Source of the DNA: JAJDUF01 sp965214295
GTDB lineage: Bacteria > Chloroflexota > UBA11872 > UBA12225 > JAJDUF01
Assembly (NCBI GenBank): GCA_965214295.1
Contig: OZ243944.1
Location: 2,418,001 to 2,482,000 of the forward strand
Direction: 5' to 3'
Length of the DNA stretch: 64,000 nucleotides
Positions 43,863 to 52,534 of the stretch are shown in pieces (positions within the stretch are counted from its first letter, which is position 1; each line of letters starts with the position of its first letter). The position numbers and the translations under genes were made by a program. Below the pieces are notes generated by a model that saw only the letters and a list, made by a program, of their open reading frames with translations, searched no databases and had not been told where the DNA came from.

Positions 43863-45062
43863 TTATGGGCGTGGGTGGCGGAAGTCGGGGACGGGGATTG
43901 GGGCGCCGCCCTGGCGGACCGACTCCATCGAGAGCGGGAAGATGCTGCTCCAGGTCACGCCGTCCACGACGTCAATCGGTGGCGGCGTGTCGTTGCGGAT
44001 GCACTCGATGAACTCCGAAAGCACAAAGTAGTCCCCGCCGCCGTGGCCGGTCCGGGCGGCGCGCGCCTCATGCTCCTGCCACAGCGGATGATCGAACTCG
44101 GCGGCGAACTCCGTGAGCGGCCGGTAGGTCTCGGCGTCGGAGCGGTCCCGCAGCCAGAGCACGTCGTCGTCGCCGGTGAAGCGCCGCGACAGGTAGGAGC
44201 CGCCGGTGCCTTGCAGGACGTAATGCACCATGTTGTGCGGGCGGGGGCTGGTCGTGTCCACGATGATCGTGATGAGCGCGCCGCTGGCGCACTTGATGAG
44301 CGTCACGGCGCGGCAGCCGGCGGCAAAGGCGTCGGAGCGAGCGTCGGGATGGGCCGCGCCAAAGCGTTCGCGCACATACTCCGGCATCACCGGGCCGTGC
44401 GACATGTACGTGGTGGTCGTGAGCAGGCGGTCATGGCGGTTGATGCCGAGCCACTGCGCCACCGGCCCGAGGGAGTGGGTGGGATACCAGCTGCCGTTGT
44501 AGTGCTGGAGGATGCGGCCGCGCCAGGTGGGCTGGCCGGCGCGATCCTGGCCGTAGTCGCCGATAGGGAAATACATCAGGTGGGTGCAGTCGTGGATGTA
44601 GCCGCCTTCGGCGCAGATGAGCTCGCCGAACAGCCCCTGCTCGACCATGTTCAGCACGAGCATATTCTCGCGCCGATAGCAGGAGTTCTCGGCGAACATA
44701 TACTTCAGCCCGCTCCGTTGCACCGACTCGATGAGCGCCCAGCACTCGTCGAGCGTGGTTGCGGCGATGACCTCGGAGAGGACGTGCTTGCCGGCAGCGA
44801 GCGCCTGGAGCGCCTGCGGCGCGTGAAGTTGGAGTGGGGTAGAAAGCACCACCGCGTCAACGTCGGCCTGGGCCAGGAATTGCTCGTAGGACTGGTAGTA
44901 GGCCAACTCGGGGTGATCGCGGCGCCACTGGGCGAGCACGCCAGCGTCAATATCGCAGACGCTCGTGAGCCGCACCCGGCCATCGAGACCGCCGAGCGCC
45001 GTCCGTGCAAAGCTCGACCCTCGCCGTGCGCCGACAATGCCCAGCCTGACCGGTTGCTTCAC
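43863..45062 (-). CDS. Gfo/Idh/MocA-family oxidoreductase (EKP motif altered)
   Basis: 399 residues, GTG start. N-terminal Rossmann GIVGARRGSSFAR. The usual EKP catalytic segment reads SEVIAATT here, so the Lys is absent; such variants may have lost the usual dehydrogenation or use another residue. A C-terminal sugar-binding domain is present (YEHE...HPLWQEHEARAARTGHGGGDYFVLSEF). Likely sugar- or inositol-related. Confidence 0.85.
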   Translation of the reverse strand: MKQPVRLGIVGARRGSSFARTALGGLDGRVRLTSVCDIDAGVLAQWRRDHPELAYYQSYEQFLAQADVDAVVLSTPLQLHAPQALQALAAGKHVLSEVIAATTLDECWALIESVQRSGLKYMFAENSCYRRENMLVLNMVEQGLFGELICAEGGYIHDCTHLMYFPIGDYGQDRAGQPTWRGRILQHYNGSWYPTHSLGPVAQWLGINRHDRLLTTTTYMSHGPVMPEYVRERFGAAHPDARSDAFAAGCRAVTLIKCASGALITIIVDTTSPRPHNMVHYVLQGTGGSYLSRRFTGDDDVLWLRDRSDAETYRPLTEFAAEFDHPLWQEHEARAARTGHGGGDYFVLSEFIECIRNDTPPPIDVVDGVTWSSIFPLSMESVRQGGAPIPVPDFRHPRP

Positions 45063-45442
45063 GGTGTCTCGCCCCCCTGTGGTCCCCCCGCTTCGCAGGG
45101 GGACACCTACCAGCTCCGCTGCGGTAGCCTACCAGACTTCGTGCGTGCCTCACCCCCCGGCCCCCTCTCCAACATTTGGAGAGGGGGAGTTTGGCGTGGC
45201 CCGGCGTGCATCGTCAGTAGGATAGGGGCTTTCATGCTCTCTTGTGGTCACGTCGAGCACGTCTGGCCTTGCACGCCGGCCGATACTCCCTTACACTGCC
45301 ACTGGACTTCGCACAAGTCTACCGCCGCCATTCTCGCGTGAGCATTGGCGGGATGGTGCTGCGCGCCCTCTTGCGGCTCACGCGAGGACGGCTGGTTGAC
45401 TTGTGCGAAGTAACCACCATCCCAGCCGCAAGGGGGTCTCCG
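45063..45442. other. Gene-free interval with REPs and a long hairpin
   Basis: Upstream of the Gfo/Idh gene and of the secreted protein at 45443. Contains REP-like units (around 45076-45106 and a CCCCCTCTCCA...TGGAGAGGGGG hairpin at 45165-45191) and a long hairpin at 45306-45411. No gene was supported. Confidence 0.55.
45306..45411. repeat. Long hairpin element before a secreted-protein gene
   Basis: Arms ACTTCGCACAAGTC...CTCGCGTGAGC (45306-45343) and GCTCACGCGAG...GACTTGTGCGAAGT (45376-45411) match over most of about 37 positions around a 32-base loop. May be a MITE or a structured leader. Confidence 0.55.
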
Positions 45443-46450
45443 ATGCAACGCCGTCTCTTGCTCCTTCCCCTGACACTGGTGGTCGTTGCTTCCCTCCTCA
45501 GCAGCGCCGCTCCGGTACAGACCCAGGGTGCGCTCGCGCATGGCACCGTCGTCGCGCTGCAAGGCACGCCGCATCTCTGGTTCGCCGACGAGCAAGGCGT
45601 CCTGCATTGGGGCGGTGATACCCGCGCCCTGGCCGGCAAGCACATCCTTTGGAACAACCGCGTCGAGGTGAGCTTAGACCAACTCCGCATGCTGCCGGTT
45701 GGTGATCCCTGGCTGTCCGCCGGCTTGCTGAAAGACGGCGATCCGATCTATCTGGTCAAGTGGGAGAGCAACTGGGAGCAGCCGCAACTGCTCCATATCC
45801 AGTCCATCAGCGACGTGGAGCTATTCGGCATCAATGGCAGCAACTACGGCAAGTTCGTGATCGAGAAGAACGAGTGGGAGCGCCGCTTTGGTATCTCTGC
45901 CGCTGGCCTCCAACGAGGTGTGCTGGCCTCAGCCGTGTCAGCAGCTCCCCAACCGGCAGCCCCTATGCCTGTGCCGGTCCCTCAACCGGTAGCCCCCGTG
46001 CCTACTCCGGTACCCTATACTGGAGACTGGGAGCAGGGGGAAAGTTCTGATCCACTGACCAATGAACAGACTATCAGTATCGTGCTGTGGTCGTCATTCG
46101 ACTATAACTATGCTGCTCTCGGCGTTCGCTGTCGTTACGGTCTGCCGACAGGAAGCCGGCTGGAGGTATTCATCGCTTGGGATACCTACCTCGACTCCAG
46201 CCGTCTGCAGGTCTTGACGCGGGTTGATGAGCAAGCAGTGCAAAGCGATCAGTGGACCCTATCGACGACGAAGAATGCGACGTTCGCTTCCCAGCCGGGG
46301 GTGCGAGATAGACTCATCAAGGATCTGAAGCAGGCCAGTCGCCTCGTCGCTCGCGTCGTAAAGCAAGACCAGACCCAAATCACCGCGCAATGGAACGTCG
46401 CCGGCTTCACGGTAGCTGTGAAACCAGTTGAGGCACGCTGTGGCCGCTGA
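45443..46450 (+). CDS. Exported protein of unknown function
   Basis: 335 residues; signal peptide MQRRLLLLPLTLVVVASLLSSAAPVQT, probable Sec export. A mid region (ALQGTPHLWFADEQGVLHWGGDTRALAGKH, YLVKWESNWEQPQLLHIQSISDVELFG) is followed by a Pro-rich linker around 170-195 and a beta-rich C-domain (DYNYAALGVRCRYGLPTGSRLEVFIAW). Not recognised. Preceded by a large hairpin. Confidence 0.55.
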   Translation: MQRRLLLLPLTLVVVASLLSSAAPVQTQGALAHGTVVALQGTPHLWFADEQGVLHWGGDTRALAGKHILWNNRVEVSLDQLRMLPVGDPWLSAGLLKDGDPIYLVKWESNWEQPQLLHIQSISDVELFGINGSNYGKFVIEKNEWERRFGISAAGLQRGVLASAVSAAPQPAAPMPVPVPQPVAPVPTPVPYTGDWEQGESSDPLTNEQTISIVLWSSFDYNYAALGVRCRYGLPTGSRLEVFIAWDTYLDSSRLQVLTRVDEQAVQSDQWTLSTTKNATFASQPGVRDRLIKDLKQASRLVARVVKQDQTQITAQWNVAGFTVAVKPVEARCGR

Positions 46451-46542
46451 TGATCGGATACTTTGGCATAGACCACGTTTGCGGCCAGCGGGGCTGTCCC
46501 GCGAGTTGGTAGATGGCGCGCCTCGCCTACCGGAATCTCTGT

Positions 46543-48666
46543 TTAGGCCTTGATGTGCTTCTTGAACTCCGGTAGTGCCGCAGCGGTCGCCTCGTCAAAT
46601 CGCCAGGGTGTGCTTTGCGAGCAATAGACATGGAAGCTGCCGGGTTGGTCGGCTAGGATGCCAAAACCAGCCCACCGGTCGGCCTGCAATTCGTACTTCT
46701 TGAAGTGGCAATAGGGCACAAGCCTAGCCAGTAGCTTGTCGGCTGGGAGTCGCTTGGTGGTCATCACTGTCACGCCAGAGCGTCCCTCTGTACAGGCTAC
46801 TGTGGCATCATGGTGCCTACCATCGTTCTGGGATTTCCGCCGCTGCATCTCGGCAGCCTGTGCGAAGTTTTCGCGACTCTGAAATGACATATCGAGGAGG
46901 ATAAGCGCACCGGTAAGGTAACCCGGTGGATGCTGTTCCTCCAACTCGGCAAGCAGTTGGCGCATGAAGGGCGGCATCGGCTGTCGAGGTATGGCTGCAG
47001 GGGTGGAACGCTGTCCTTGCTCATAGAGGTAGTAGTCGTCAAATTCCGTGGTATAGGTTCCCAGTAAGATCTGGAAGTCTGGTGGATATTCCTCGAAATA
47101 AAGGCCTTCAGTCAAATAATGGCCAAACCAGTCTAGTTCGTCAGTTGTCTCCATTCGGCCGAGCTCGTTAAGCCGACTACGCCGCTGCAAGTAGTGTACA
47201 AGCTGGCATGGAAACTCAAGCATCTCGCAGATCACCTGAAGATCGTAGATCGAGACCGCCCATGGCAACTCGCCTGGTGTGAAGATTCCGAGCTTGGCGA
47301 CCTCGTGGAGCGCTGGTGTGAAGACCGCAAGAGGATCAAGCGTGACGGCTACAACAAAGATGTGGTCTACCTGAGACGGGTCGATATGGACGACCTCACC
47401 AGTACCCGACTTGAACTTCGGCTCCTCCGTTTCTGTGATATAAGTACGGCCCCTCAAGCCTTGGGAGTGCGCCTCACCGAGCAGCTTCTTCAAGTCAGCA
47501 CGTATGCGTTCGGGAGCGCCTCTCTGCGCTGGCGCTGTGAGCGAGCCAGCCTTCGCCTCTACCAAGAAAAGTGCGCGATCCAATAGGATCAAGCCGTCCA
47601 GTTCGACCTCCTTGGTCACTCCGTCCTCAACGACCAAGTATTTGAGATTGCGATGCACCTTCGCGTGAGGCAGCGCAGCGCCAAGTAGCTTTAGGGCCTC
47701 GTCCTCAAGAAAGTCGCCGCGCAACTTGGAGTACCTCTGCCAGAGGTTACCCGACTTGAGTTGACCTTCAAGGTAGTCCTTGAGTCCCCAGTTCAGCCAG
47801 CCAGGAGTTGTTACTAGGTAGCGCCTCTCATGATGCACGAACGGACACTGTGCCAGCGGGGATGTCGAAGTCGGCATGGCGAACTTTGTATCCACGGAAC
47901 CAAACTCCAGGCTGCGAGCACGCAGGTACGCCCGGGCTACCACGGTATCCACACCTGTAGCATCAGCCAATTCCTCAACTGTAAAGCTCGCGTCCTCCTT
48001 AGCAACCTGGCACCGCTCGTTGATACAGGCTACGGCAGCCTGATTGAGTTTCAACGCCTCCTCCACTGTGAAGCCAAGATTACCCTTCAGCCACGCGGAG
48101 ACGCTGGGATGACCAAAGAGACGCTTGAGAATGTTGTGCAAATGGTGCTCGTAACCGGGATTTCCGTCTGTGATTCCATAGATGATAGTTCGGAAGCGCA
48201 ACTCCGCAGCGGCGTCCGGTGAACTCTTGTGATCGGCCTGCTCGCCAGTGTAGTACCAGGAGGCAGAGGAGAATATCTCAACAAGCAGCCGTTGAATCTT
48301 CTCTATCTCGGGTGGGTCTCCGTCAGATCGGAATTCTCCCTTCAGGGCAAGTAGAGTCGCGTACTCGACATGTGCCTGACTACCTTTGTGTGACCATTCC
48401 TTGTAAGTCTCAGGATCAATAGACAACTCAGCTACCATGAGGTTACTGAGAATATCGAAAGAGTGGCATTTGCCGAGTTCTACCTCAAGCTCGCGGGTAG
48501 CTGTGGCAATGCGCTCTTCCGCTTCGTCTCTTAATTTAGCGAGAACGGCGTCCATTTCCTGCTGCTGCTCAGGCGTGCGATGAGTCTCTGCCTCGATAAA
48601 CCGACCGCGCCGCGTAAAGCGAGTGCCGGCGATCTCGAACGACTCAGTATCAGGTTCCTCACTCAT
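46543..48666 (-). CDS. Large predicted PD-(D/E)xK nuclease-like protein
   Basis: 707 residues. An acid-rich N-terminal helical domain is followed by a segment that fits a PD-(D/E)xK core: E around 321-323 (DFLEDEALKLLG), D357 (EVELDGLILL) and E370-K372 (FLVEAKAG), a pattern close to NERD/Mrr-type. The C-terminal domain (residues ~400-707) is of unknown type and holds a WFGHYLTEGLYFEEYPPDFQ stretch. Distinctly more AT-rich than its neighbours. Single gene, no partner seen; a defence or repair role is an inference. Confidence 0.55.
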   Translation of the reverse strand: MSEEPDTESFEIAGTRFTRRGRFIEAETHRTPEQQQEMDAVLAKLRDEAEERIATATRELEVELGKCHSFDILSNLMVAELSIDPETYKEWSHKGSQAHVEYATLLALKGEFRSDGDPPEIEKIQRLLVEIFSSASWYYTGEQADHKSSPDAAAELRFRTIIYGITDGNPGYEHHLHNILKRLFGHPSVSAWLKGNLGFTVEEALKLNQAAVACINERCQVAKEDASFTVEELADATGVDTVVARAYLRARSLEFGSVDTKFAMPTSTSPLAQCPFVHHERRYLVTTPGWLNWGLKDYLEGQLKSGNLWQRYSKLRGDFLEDEALKLLGAALPHAKVHRNLKYLVVEDGVTKEVELDGLILLDRALFLVEAKAGSLTAPAQRGAPERIRADLKKLLGEAHSQGLRGRTYITETEEPKFKSGTGEVVHIDPSQVDHIFVVAVTLDPLAVFTPALHEVAKLGIFTPGELPWAVSIYDLQVICEMLEFPCQLVHYLQRRSRLNELGRMETTDELDWFGHYLTEGLYFEEYPPDFQILLGTYTTEFDDYYLYEQGQRSTPAAIPRQPMPPFMRQLLAELEEQHPPGYLTGALILLDMSFQSRENFAQAAEMQRRKSQNDGRHHDATVACTEGRSGVTVMTTKRLPADKLLARLVPYCHFKKYELQADRWAGFGILADQPGSFHVYCSQSTPWRFDEATAAALPEFKKHIKA

Positions 48667-48925
48667 GATTTCTCCATTCTAGTTAACGACTAGCATACTT
48701 GGCGCGCCGCCATCGTTTGACACCTCCCTCTATCATATATCATAGCGGAACATTGAGAACTTGGCCAGGCAGCGACGGCGACACCATCGGCGCTTGCTTA
48801 GGTGTCCCTACCTTACCCCACCCGCCGGGGATCGCGTGGAGGCAGCTGTGTTCGATTTGGATATAATATGCTAAATTTTCTGGGTGATGTGCGGCAGGGA
48901 GCGGCGGCCGGTCTGGGAGGGGCAA

Positions 48926-49405
48926 ATGGTGGTACTAGCCCACGATGAGCTTCAGCAGTATCTCGCGGCTCGTGAGCAGCGCGAGTCTATCTGGAGTGTG
49001 AGCAAGGGCGTCAAGCATGTCTACTTCGCGCTCTTCATCGTGCTGTTCAGCGCAGGTACAATATGGACGGTGGCGCAGGGTGTCGAGTCGGTCGCGGCGC
49101 TCTGGCGGGACTTGGCATCGCTGGCGGTCACCGCCCCGGCAGCAAGCATGACCCGGTTCGACAGTGGCGGATGTAGGGGGTATGTGATGGTGTTGGCAGC
49201 GGCGTTCGAGGAGTGGCGGGAGAAGCGGCGGCGGGAGCAGATCGCGCGGGCAGTGGCGGTAGCGACAGCGGATGGGGAGCGGAGATTAGCAGAGTGGGAA
49301 GCGTGGAACGAACGACGGATGCACGCCGAGCAGCGCGGTGAGCCTTTCGATGAGCCACTGCCCTCCGAGCGCAGCCGCGCTACCGAGGTGCCCCGGCAGC
49401 GGTGA
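48926..49405 (+). CDS. Small membrane protein with charged tail
   Basis: 159 residues, ATG after GGGAGGGG, with an AT-rich TATAAT at 48862-48867. One or two membrane segments (KHVYFALFIVLFSAGTIWTVAQ; CRGYVMVLAAAFEEW) then a coiled-coil-like Arg/Glu-rich tail (EEWREKRRREQIARAV). Unknown function; similar plan to the EGRV-repeat protein at 38601-39068. Confidence 0.5.
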   Translation: MVVLAHDELQQYLAAREQRESIWSVSKGVKHVYFALFIVLFSAGTIWTVAQGVESVAALWRDLASLAVTAPAASMTRFDSGGCRGYVMVLAAAFEEWREKRRREQIARAVAVATADGERRLAEWEAWNERRMHAEQRGEPFDEPLPSERSRATEVPRQR

Positions 49406-49439
49406 TGGCCTCCGGCTGTTGCTGACTGCTCTCGGATAG

Positions 49440-49592
49440 CTGCTCCCCTATGGTCCCCCCGTCCCGACAGGGGGACGGGCGCAGCGTGCTGCGTCCCTAC
49501 ACGCACCATCCACCTCTGGTTGCCCCTCTCTATCGCTCGGTGGTGGAGAGGGGGCTGGGGGATGTGGATTCCCGCTTGCACAGGAATGACGG
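49440..49592. repeat. REP-like palindrome cluster
   Basis: Tandem different palindromes: CCCCTATGGTCCCCCC-type, a GCGCAGCGTGCTGCGT-type and CCCTCTCTATCGCTC...GAGAGGGGG followed by GGATTCCCGCTTGCACAGGAATGACGG. They occupy the gap between two genes. Confidence 0.55.
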
Positions 49593-49603
49593 TGTTGCAG
49601 AGG

Positions 49604-50452
49604 TCATCGCAGGTGGTGGGTGGGCTTGCGGGAGCGTTCGTAGGTGGCGTGGGGATCGGCGTTGATCTCGGCGGGTGGCTCGCCTTCCCACCAGGTGGGT
49701 ACGGACGGGAACGGGAATAGGTCCCACCAGGCGAGGACTAGGGTGCGCCGGGTGTCGGTCGCGTTCGGCCAGGCGGCGTGTAGGACGCGACCGTCGGCGA
49801 TGACCAGATCGCCGGCCTGGACGGGTATGTCTAGCTCGCCGGGCTGCTCGGTAAAGGCCAGGTGGGTTTCGTCGGCGCGCTGCATTTCCGGGCTGTGGGC
49901 GTCGGGCAGGAGGTCGTGCAGGTCGCTGCGCTGGCGGTGGGTGCCGGGGATGATGCGGAGGCAGCCGTTCTGGCGGGTCGTATCCACGAGGTAGTAGGAC
50001 AGGAACACTTGGGTCGGCCAGGGTAGCGCGGACTTGGGGTGGTTCCAATAGGTGGCGTCCTGGTGCCAGTAGAGGGGCGGACCATGCGGCGGCTTGCTCA
50101 AGAGGATGATCGTGCCGGCGGAGGTCATGCCTTCCAGCCCCAGCCGGTCGCAGGCCGCCACGGCTGCCGGGAGGTTCAGTAGCTCGTCCACAATCGGGTC
50201 GTGGTAGCGGCTGGGGTCTTGGTCTTTGGCCCAGGCCGCCTCGGCCATGATGTGGAAGTCGCTGCCTTGGTAGCGGTAGCGATGGTCAACCTCGTGGGTA
50301 TCCAGGAATTCGTCGGAGAACCGGCGCATCCTGGCGAGCAGGTCGCCGCGTAGGATGCCCGGGATCACGCAGAAGCCGTCGTCGAGTAGCTGGCGGCGCT
50401 TGTCCAGGACTTCTTCAGCAGTCAGGTCTACGGCGTGCTGTTGGCGGGTCAT
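49604..50452 (-). CDS. Phytanoyl-CoA dioxygenase-family protein (PhyH)
   Basis: 282 residues. Fe(II)/2-oxoglutarate oxygenase: facial triad H130 and D132 (YWHQDATYW) and H225 (RVLHAAWPN), with R235/R236 (DTRRTL) for 2-oxoglutarate. FLSYYLVDTTRQNGCLRIIPGTHR is a family segment. Substrate unknown. It ends a same-strand group after pfkB and aldolase and may act on a related small metabolite. A second PhyH starts at 63743. Confidence 0.87.
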   Translation of the reverse strand: MTRQQHAVDLTAEEVLDKRRQLLDDGFCVIPGILRGDLLARMRRFSDEFLDTHEVDHRYRYQGSDFHIMAEAAWAKDQDPSRYHDPIVDELLNLPAAVAACDRLGLEGMTSAGTIILLSKPPHGPPLYWHQDATYWNHPKSALPWPTQVFLSYYLVDTTRQNGCLRIIPGTHRQRSDLHDLLPDAHSPEMQRADETHLAFTEQPGELDIPVQAGDLVIADGRVLHAAWPNATDTRRTLVLAWWDLFPFPSVPTWWEGEPPAEINADPHATYERSRKPTHHLR

Positions 50453-50475
50453 GGTGGCGTGCCTCCTATGAAAGC

Positions 50476-50538
50476 CCCCCTATGGTCCCCCCGCTGCAGT
50501 ATGGGGGACGTGGATTGCGGCTTGCGCCGCAATGACGG
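50476..50538. repeat. REP-like palindromes
   Basis: CCCCTATGGTCCCCCCGCTGC unit followed by GGATTGCGGCTTGCGCCGCAATGACGG. Between the PhyH and pfkB genes. Confidence 0.6.
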
Positions 50539-50570
50539 ATGGCATGGTCTCCTCCCTCGTGGGCCATCAC

Positions 50571-51530
50571 TCACCGCGCTGCACTCGCCACTAGCGCCTC
50601 GGCTGCGGCGAGGCTGGGAATGCCGGCCCGGCCGCCGAGCCGACGGCACTTCAGGGCGGCGGTGGCGCTCGCTAATAGGAGCGAGTCGCGCACCGAGCGT
50701 CCTCGCGCCCGCGCGAACAGAAATGCTCCGTGGTAGACATCGCCGGCGCCCGTGGTGTCCACCATTGGCGCGACGGTGAACGCCGGTACGCGGTAGGCGC
50801 CCGCCGGCTCGACACAGACGGCCCCGCGCTCGCCTTCCGTGATGACTACCACCGGCGGGCCGCGGTCGCGGAGCGCCTGCGCTACCGCACCAAGTGGCTC
50901 GCCGGGCGGGATACCGTGCGCGCGGGCAAACTCGCGTCCGAAGAAGCGCGACACGATCAGGTAATCCACCAGCGGCAGGAGCGCGAGGTCGTCGGGATGG
51001 TAGTGGGTGCCATCGTAGCAGACCGCTTGCCCGCTGGCGCGTGCCCACGTTGCCGCCTGGAGCGCGGCCGGGCCGGGGTCGCTCAGGTGGAGGATACGGC
51101 CCCGCTGCAGGTACCGGCGGTCGAGGTGGCTGGGGGGCACGGTGCCACAGCTGCCGAACTGCGCGAGGAACGAGCGGGCGGCGTTGCGCCGGTCTACGAG
51201 CACGAACGTCCGGTTCGAGGTGGTGCCGGGGTGGAGCCATAGCTGCGTCACATCCACCCCGGCGGCCGTGAAACCTTGCTTGATCTGCGTGCCGGTGGCG
51301 TCATCGCCAATGGCGCCGATGAATGCTGCGCGACCGCCCAGCCGGGTGACGGCTACCATGGCGGTCGCGGCCATGCCGCCGCCTTCCAGTGCGCGGTCGT
51401 GGACGGTCACTTGCTCCTCGGCGCGTGGGATGCGTTCGAGCAGCAGTAGCTCGTCGAGGCAGCAGAAGCCCAGACCGACGACATCGAAATCGCCGCCGAT
51501 AGCGGAGGGTCCGTCACTCGCTGCACTCAT
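50571..51530 (-). CDS. PfkB-family carbohydrate kinase
   Basis: About 319 residues from the ATG at 51530 (51542 and 51560 are alternatives). N-terminal VVGLGFCCLDELLLL, then GGGMAATAMVAVTRLGG and IGAIGDDATG for sugar binding, and the C-terminal ATP/anion hole DTTGAGDVYHGAFLFA with catalytic Asp. Possible substrates: ketose or ketohexose derivatives. Probably same transcript as the aldolase upstream; kinase then aldolase suggests phosphorylation followed by cleavage. Confidence 0.9.
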   Translation of the reverse strand: MSAASDGPSAIGGDFDVVGLGFCCLDELLLLERIPRAEEQVTVHDRALEGGGMAATAMVAVTRLGGRAAFIGAIGDDATGTQIKQGFTAAGVDVTQLWLHPGTTSNRTFVLVDRRNAARSFLAQFGSCGTVPPSHLDRRYLQRGRILHLSDPGPAALQAATWARASGQAVCYDGTHYHPDDLALLPLVDYLIVSRFFGREFARAHGIPPGEPLGAVAQALRDRGPPVVVITEGERGAVCVEPAGAYRVPAFTVAPMVDTTGAGDVYHGAFLFARARGRSVRDSLLLASATAALKCRRLGGRAGIPSLAAAEALVASAAR

Positions 51531-51540
51531 CCCCAACCTC

Positions 51541-51725
51541 ATTTCGTCATTCCGGCGCAAGTCGGAATCCAGGCACCCCGCCTCCCGCTAAATTCCCGCT
51601 TGCGGAGACCTGTGCATAACCTCCCGGATGGAGTGCTAGGGTGCGGTGGCTCGCCTCCCGCCAATCTGGGTGGATCAGTTTTTGGTTCCCGCTTTCGCGG
51701 GAATGACGGGTTATGCAAAGGTCTC
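51541..51725. repeat. REP-like palindromes
   Basis: TTCGTCATTCCGGCGCAAGTCGGAATCC and TTCCCGCTTTCGCGGGAATGACGGG-type units in the gap before pfkB; partial copies between. Confidence 0.55.
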
Positions 51726-51763
51726 CTTGCGCGGGCATGACGGGGGAACTTAGACAGGTCCGG

Positions 51764-52534
51764 TTAGCGCGGGACGGTGAGGTGGCGAGCGGCGGCGACG
51801 ACGGTCGCGCCGCCATGAATTAGCTCGACGAGCGCCCCGGCCATCCGGTCGGGCCGCGGGTGCTGGATGATGTTGCGCCCGAAGGCGATGCCCCGGGCGC
51901 CGGCGGCCAGGGCATTGGCCACGTGCTGCAGGGCGTCGCGTGGGTTGGCGTGCGCCGGGCCGCCCAGGATGATGACGGGCACAAAGCACTGGCCGGTCAC
52001 TTGCTCGGCGTAGGCGTCCACCGGCCCGACGTAGTGCGCCTTCACAAAGTCGGCGCCGGCCTCGGCGGCCAGCCGGGTGGCCTTGGCGATGTTCTCGACC
52101 GTATGGGCGCTCTGCTCCTCGAAGGACACCGGGATGGGTTCGGCGAGCAGGGGCAGGCTCCACTCGGCGCAGCGGGCTACCAGCCGGCGCAGGTCGGCGA
52201 GGTGGGTCTCGCCGGCGCTGCCCGGAAAGATCTTCAGCTCCACGGCGTCGGCGCCGAGCCGCAGCGCCAACTCCACGCCGTAGTCGGCGACCGGTCCTTC
52301 GCTATCGAGGGCGACGATGAGTCCTTGGCCGCCTAACTCGTCGGCGACGACCCGCGCCATGCCCGGTGTGGTCATGATCGCGTCTACGCCGCCGGCCACG
52401 ACGCGACGCACCGCCTCGGCGGGGTGCTCCAGGCCGGTGGCGACGCCGGACTCGCGGGCGTGATCCATGGCGACGACTACTGCGCGGCCATCGGGAGCAA
52501 AGATGTGGTGCAGGCGGCGCTTGGCGTACATCAT
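51764..52534 (-). CDS. Class I aldolase of the DeoC/LsrF/Fba type
   Basis: 256 residues, TIM barrel. AVVVAMDHARESG at the first strand; Schiff-base lysine in GADFVKAHYVG; VIILGGP and ARGIAFGRNIIQ form the phosphate loop. Similar to LsrF/3-hydroxy-5-phosphonooxypentanedione thiolase and archaeal-type fructose-bisphosphate aldolase. Likely cleaves a phosphorylated sugar made by the adjacent PfkB kinase. Confidence 0.87.
   Translation of the reverse strand: MMYAKRRLHHIFAPDGRAVVVAMDHARESGVATGLEHPAEAVRRVVAGGVDAIMTTPGMARVVADELGGQGLIVALDSEGPVADYGVELALRLGADAVELKIFPGSAGETHLADLRRLVARCAEWSLPLLAEPIPVSFEEQSAHTVENIAKATRLAAEAGADFVKAHYVGPVDAYAEQVTGQCFVPVIILGGPAHANPRDALQHVANALAAGARGIAFGRNIIQHPRPDRMAGALVELIHGGATVVAAARHLTVPR

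Noticed and set aside
43734..45341. 535-codon open frame on the + strand
   Set aside because: Antisense to the Gfo/Idh gene and the REP-rich gap; starts within repeat DNA (HCGAGRNP).
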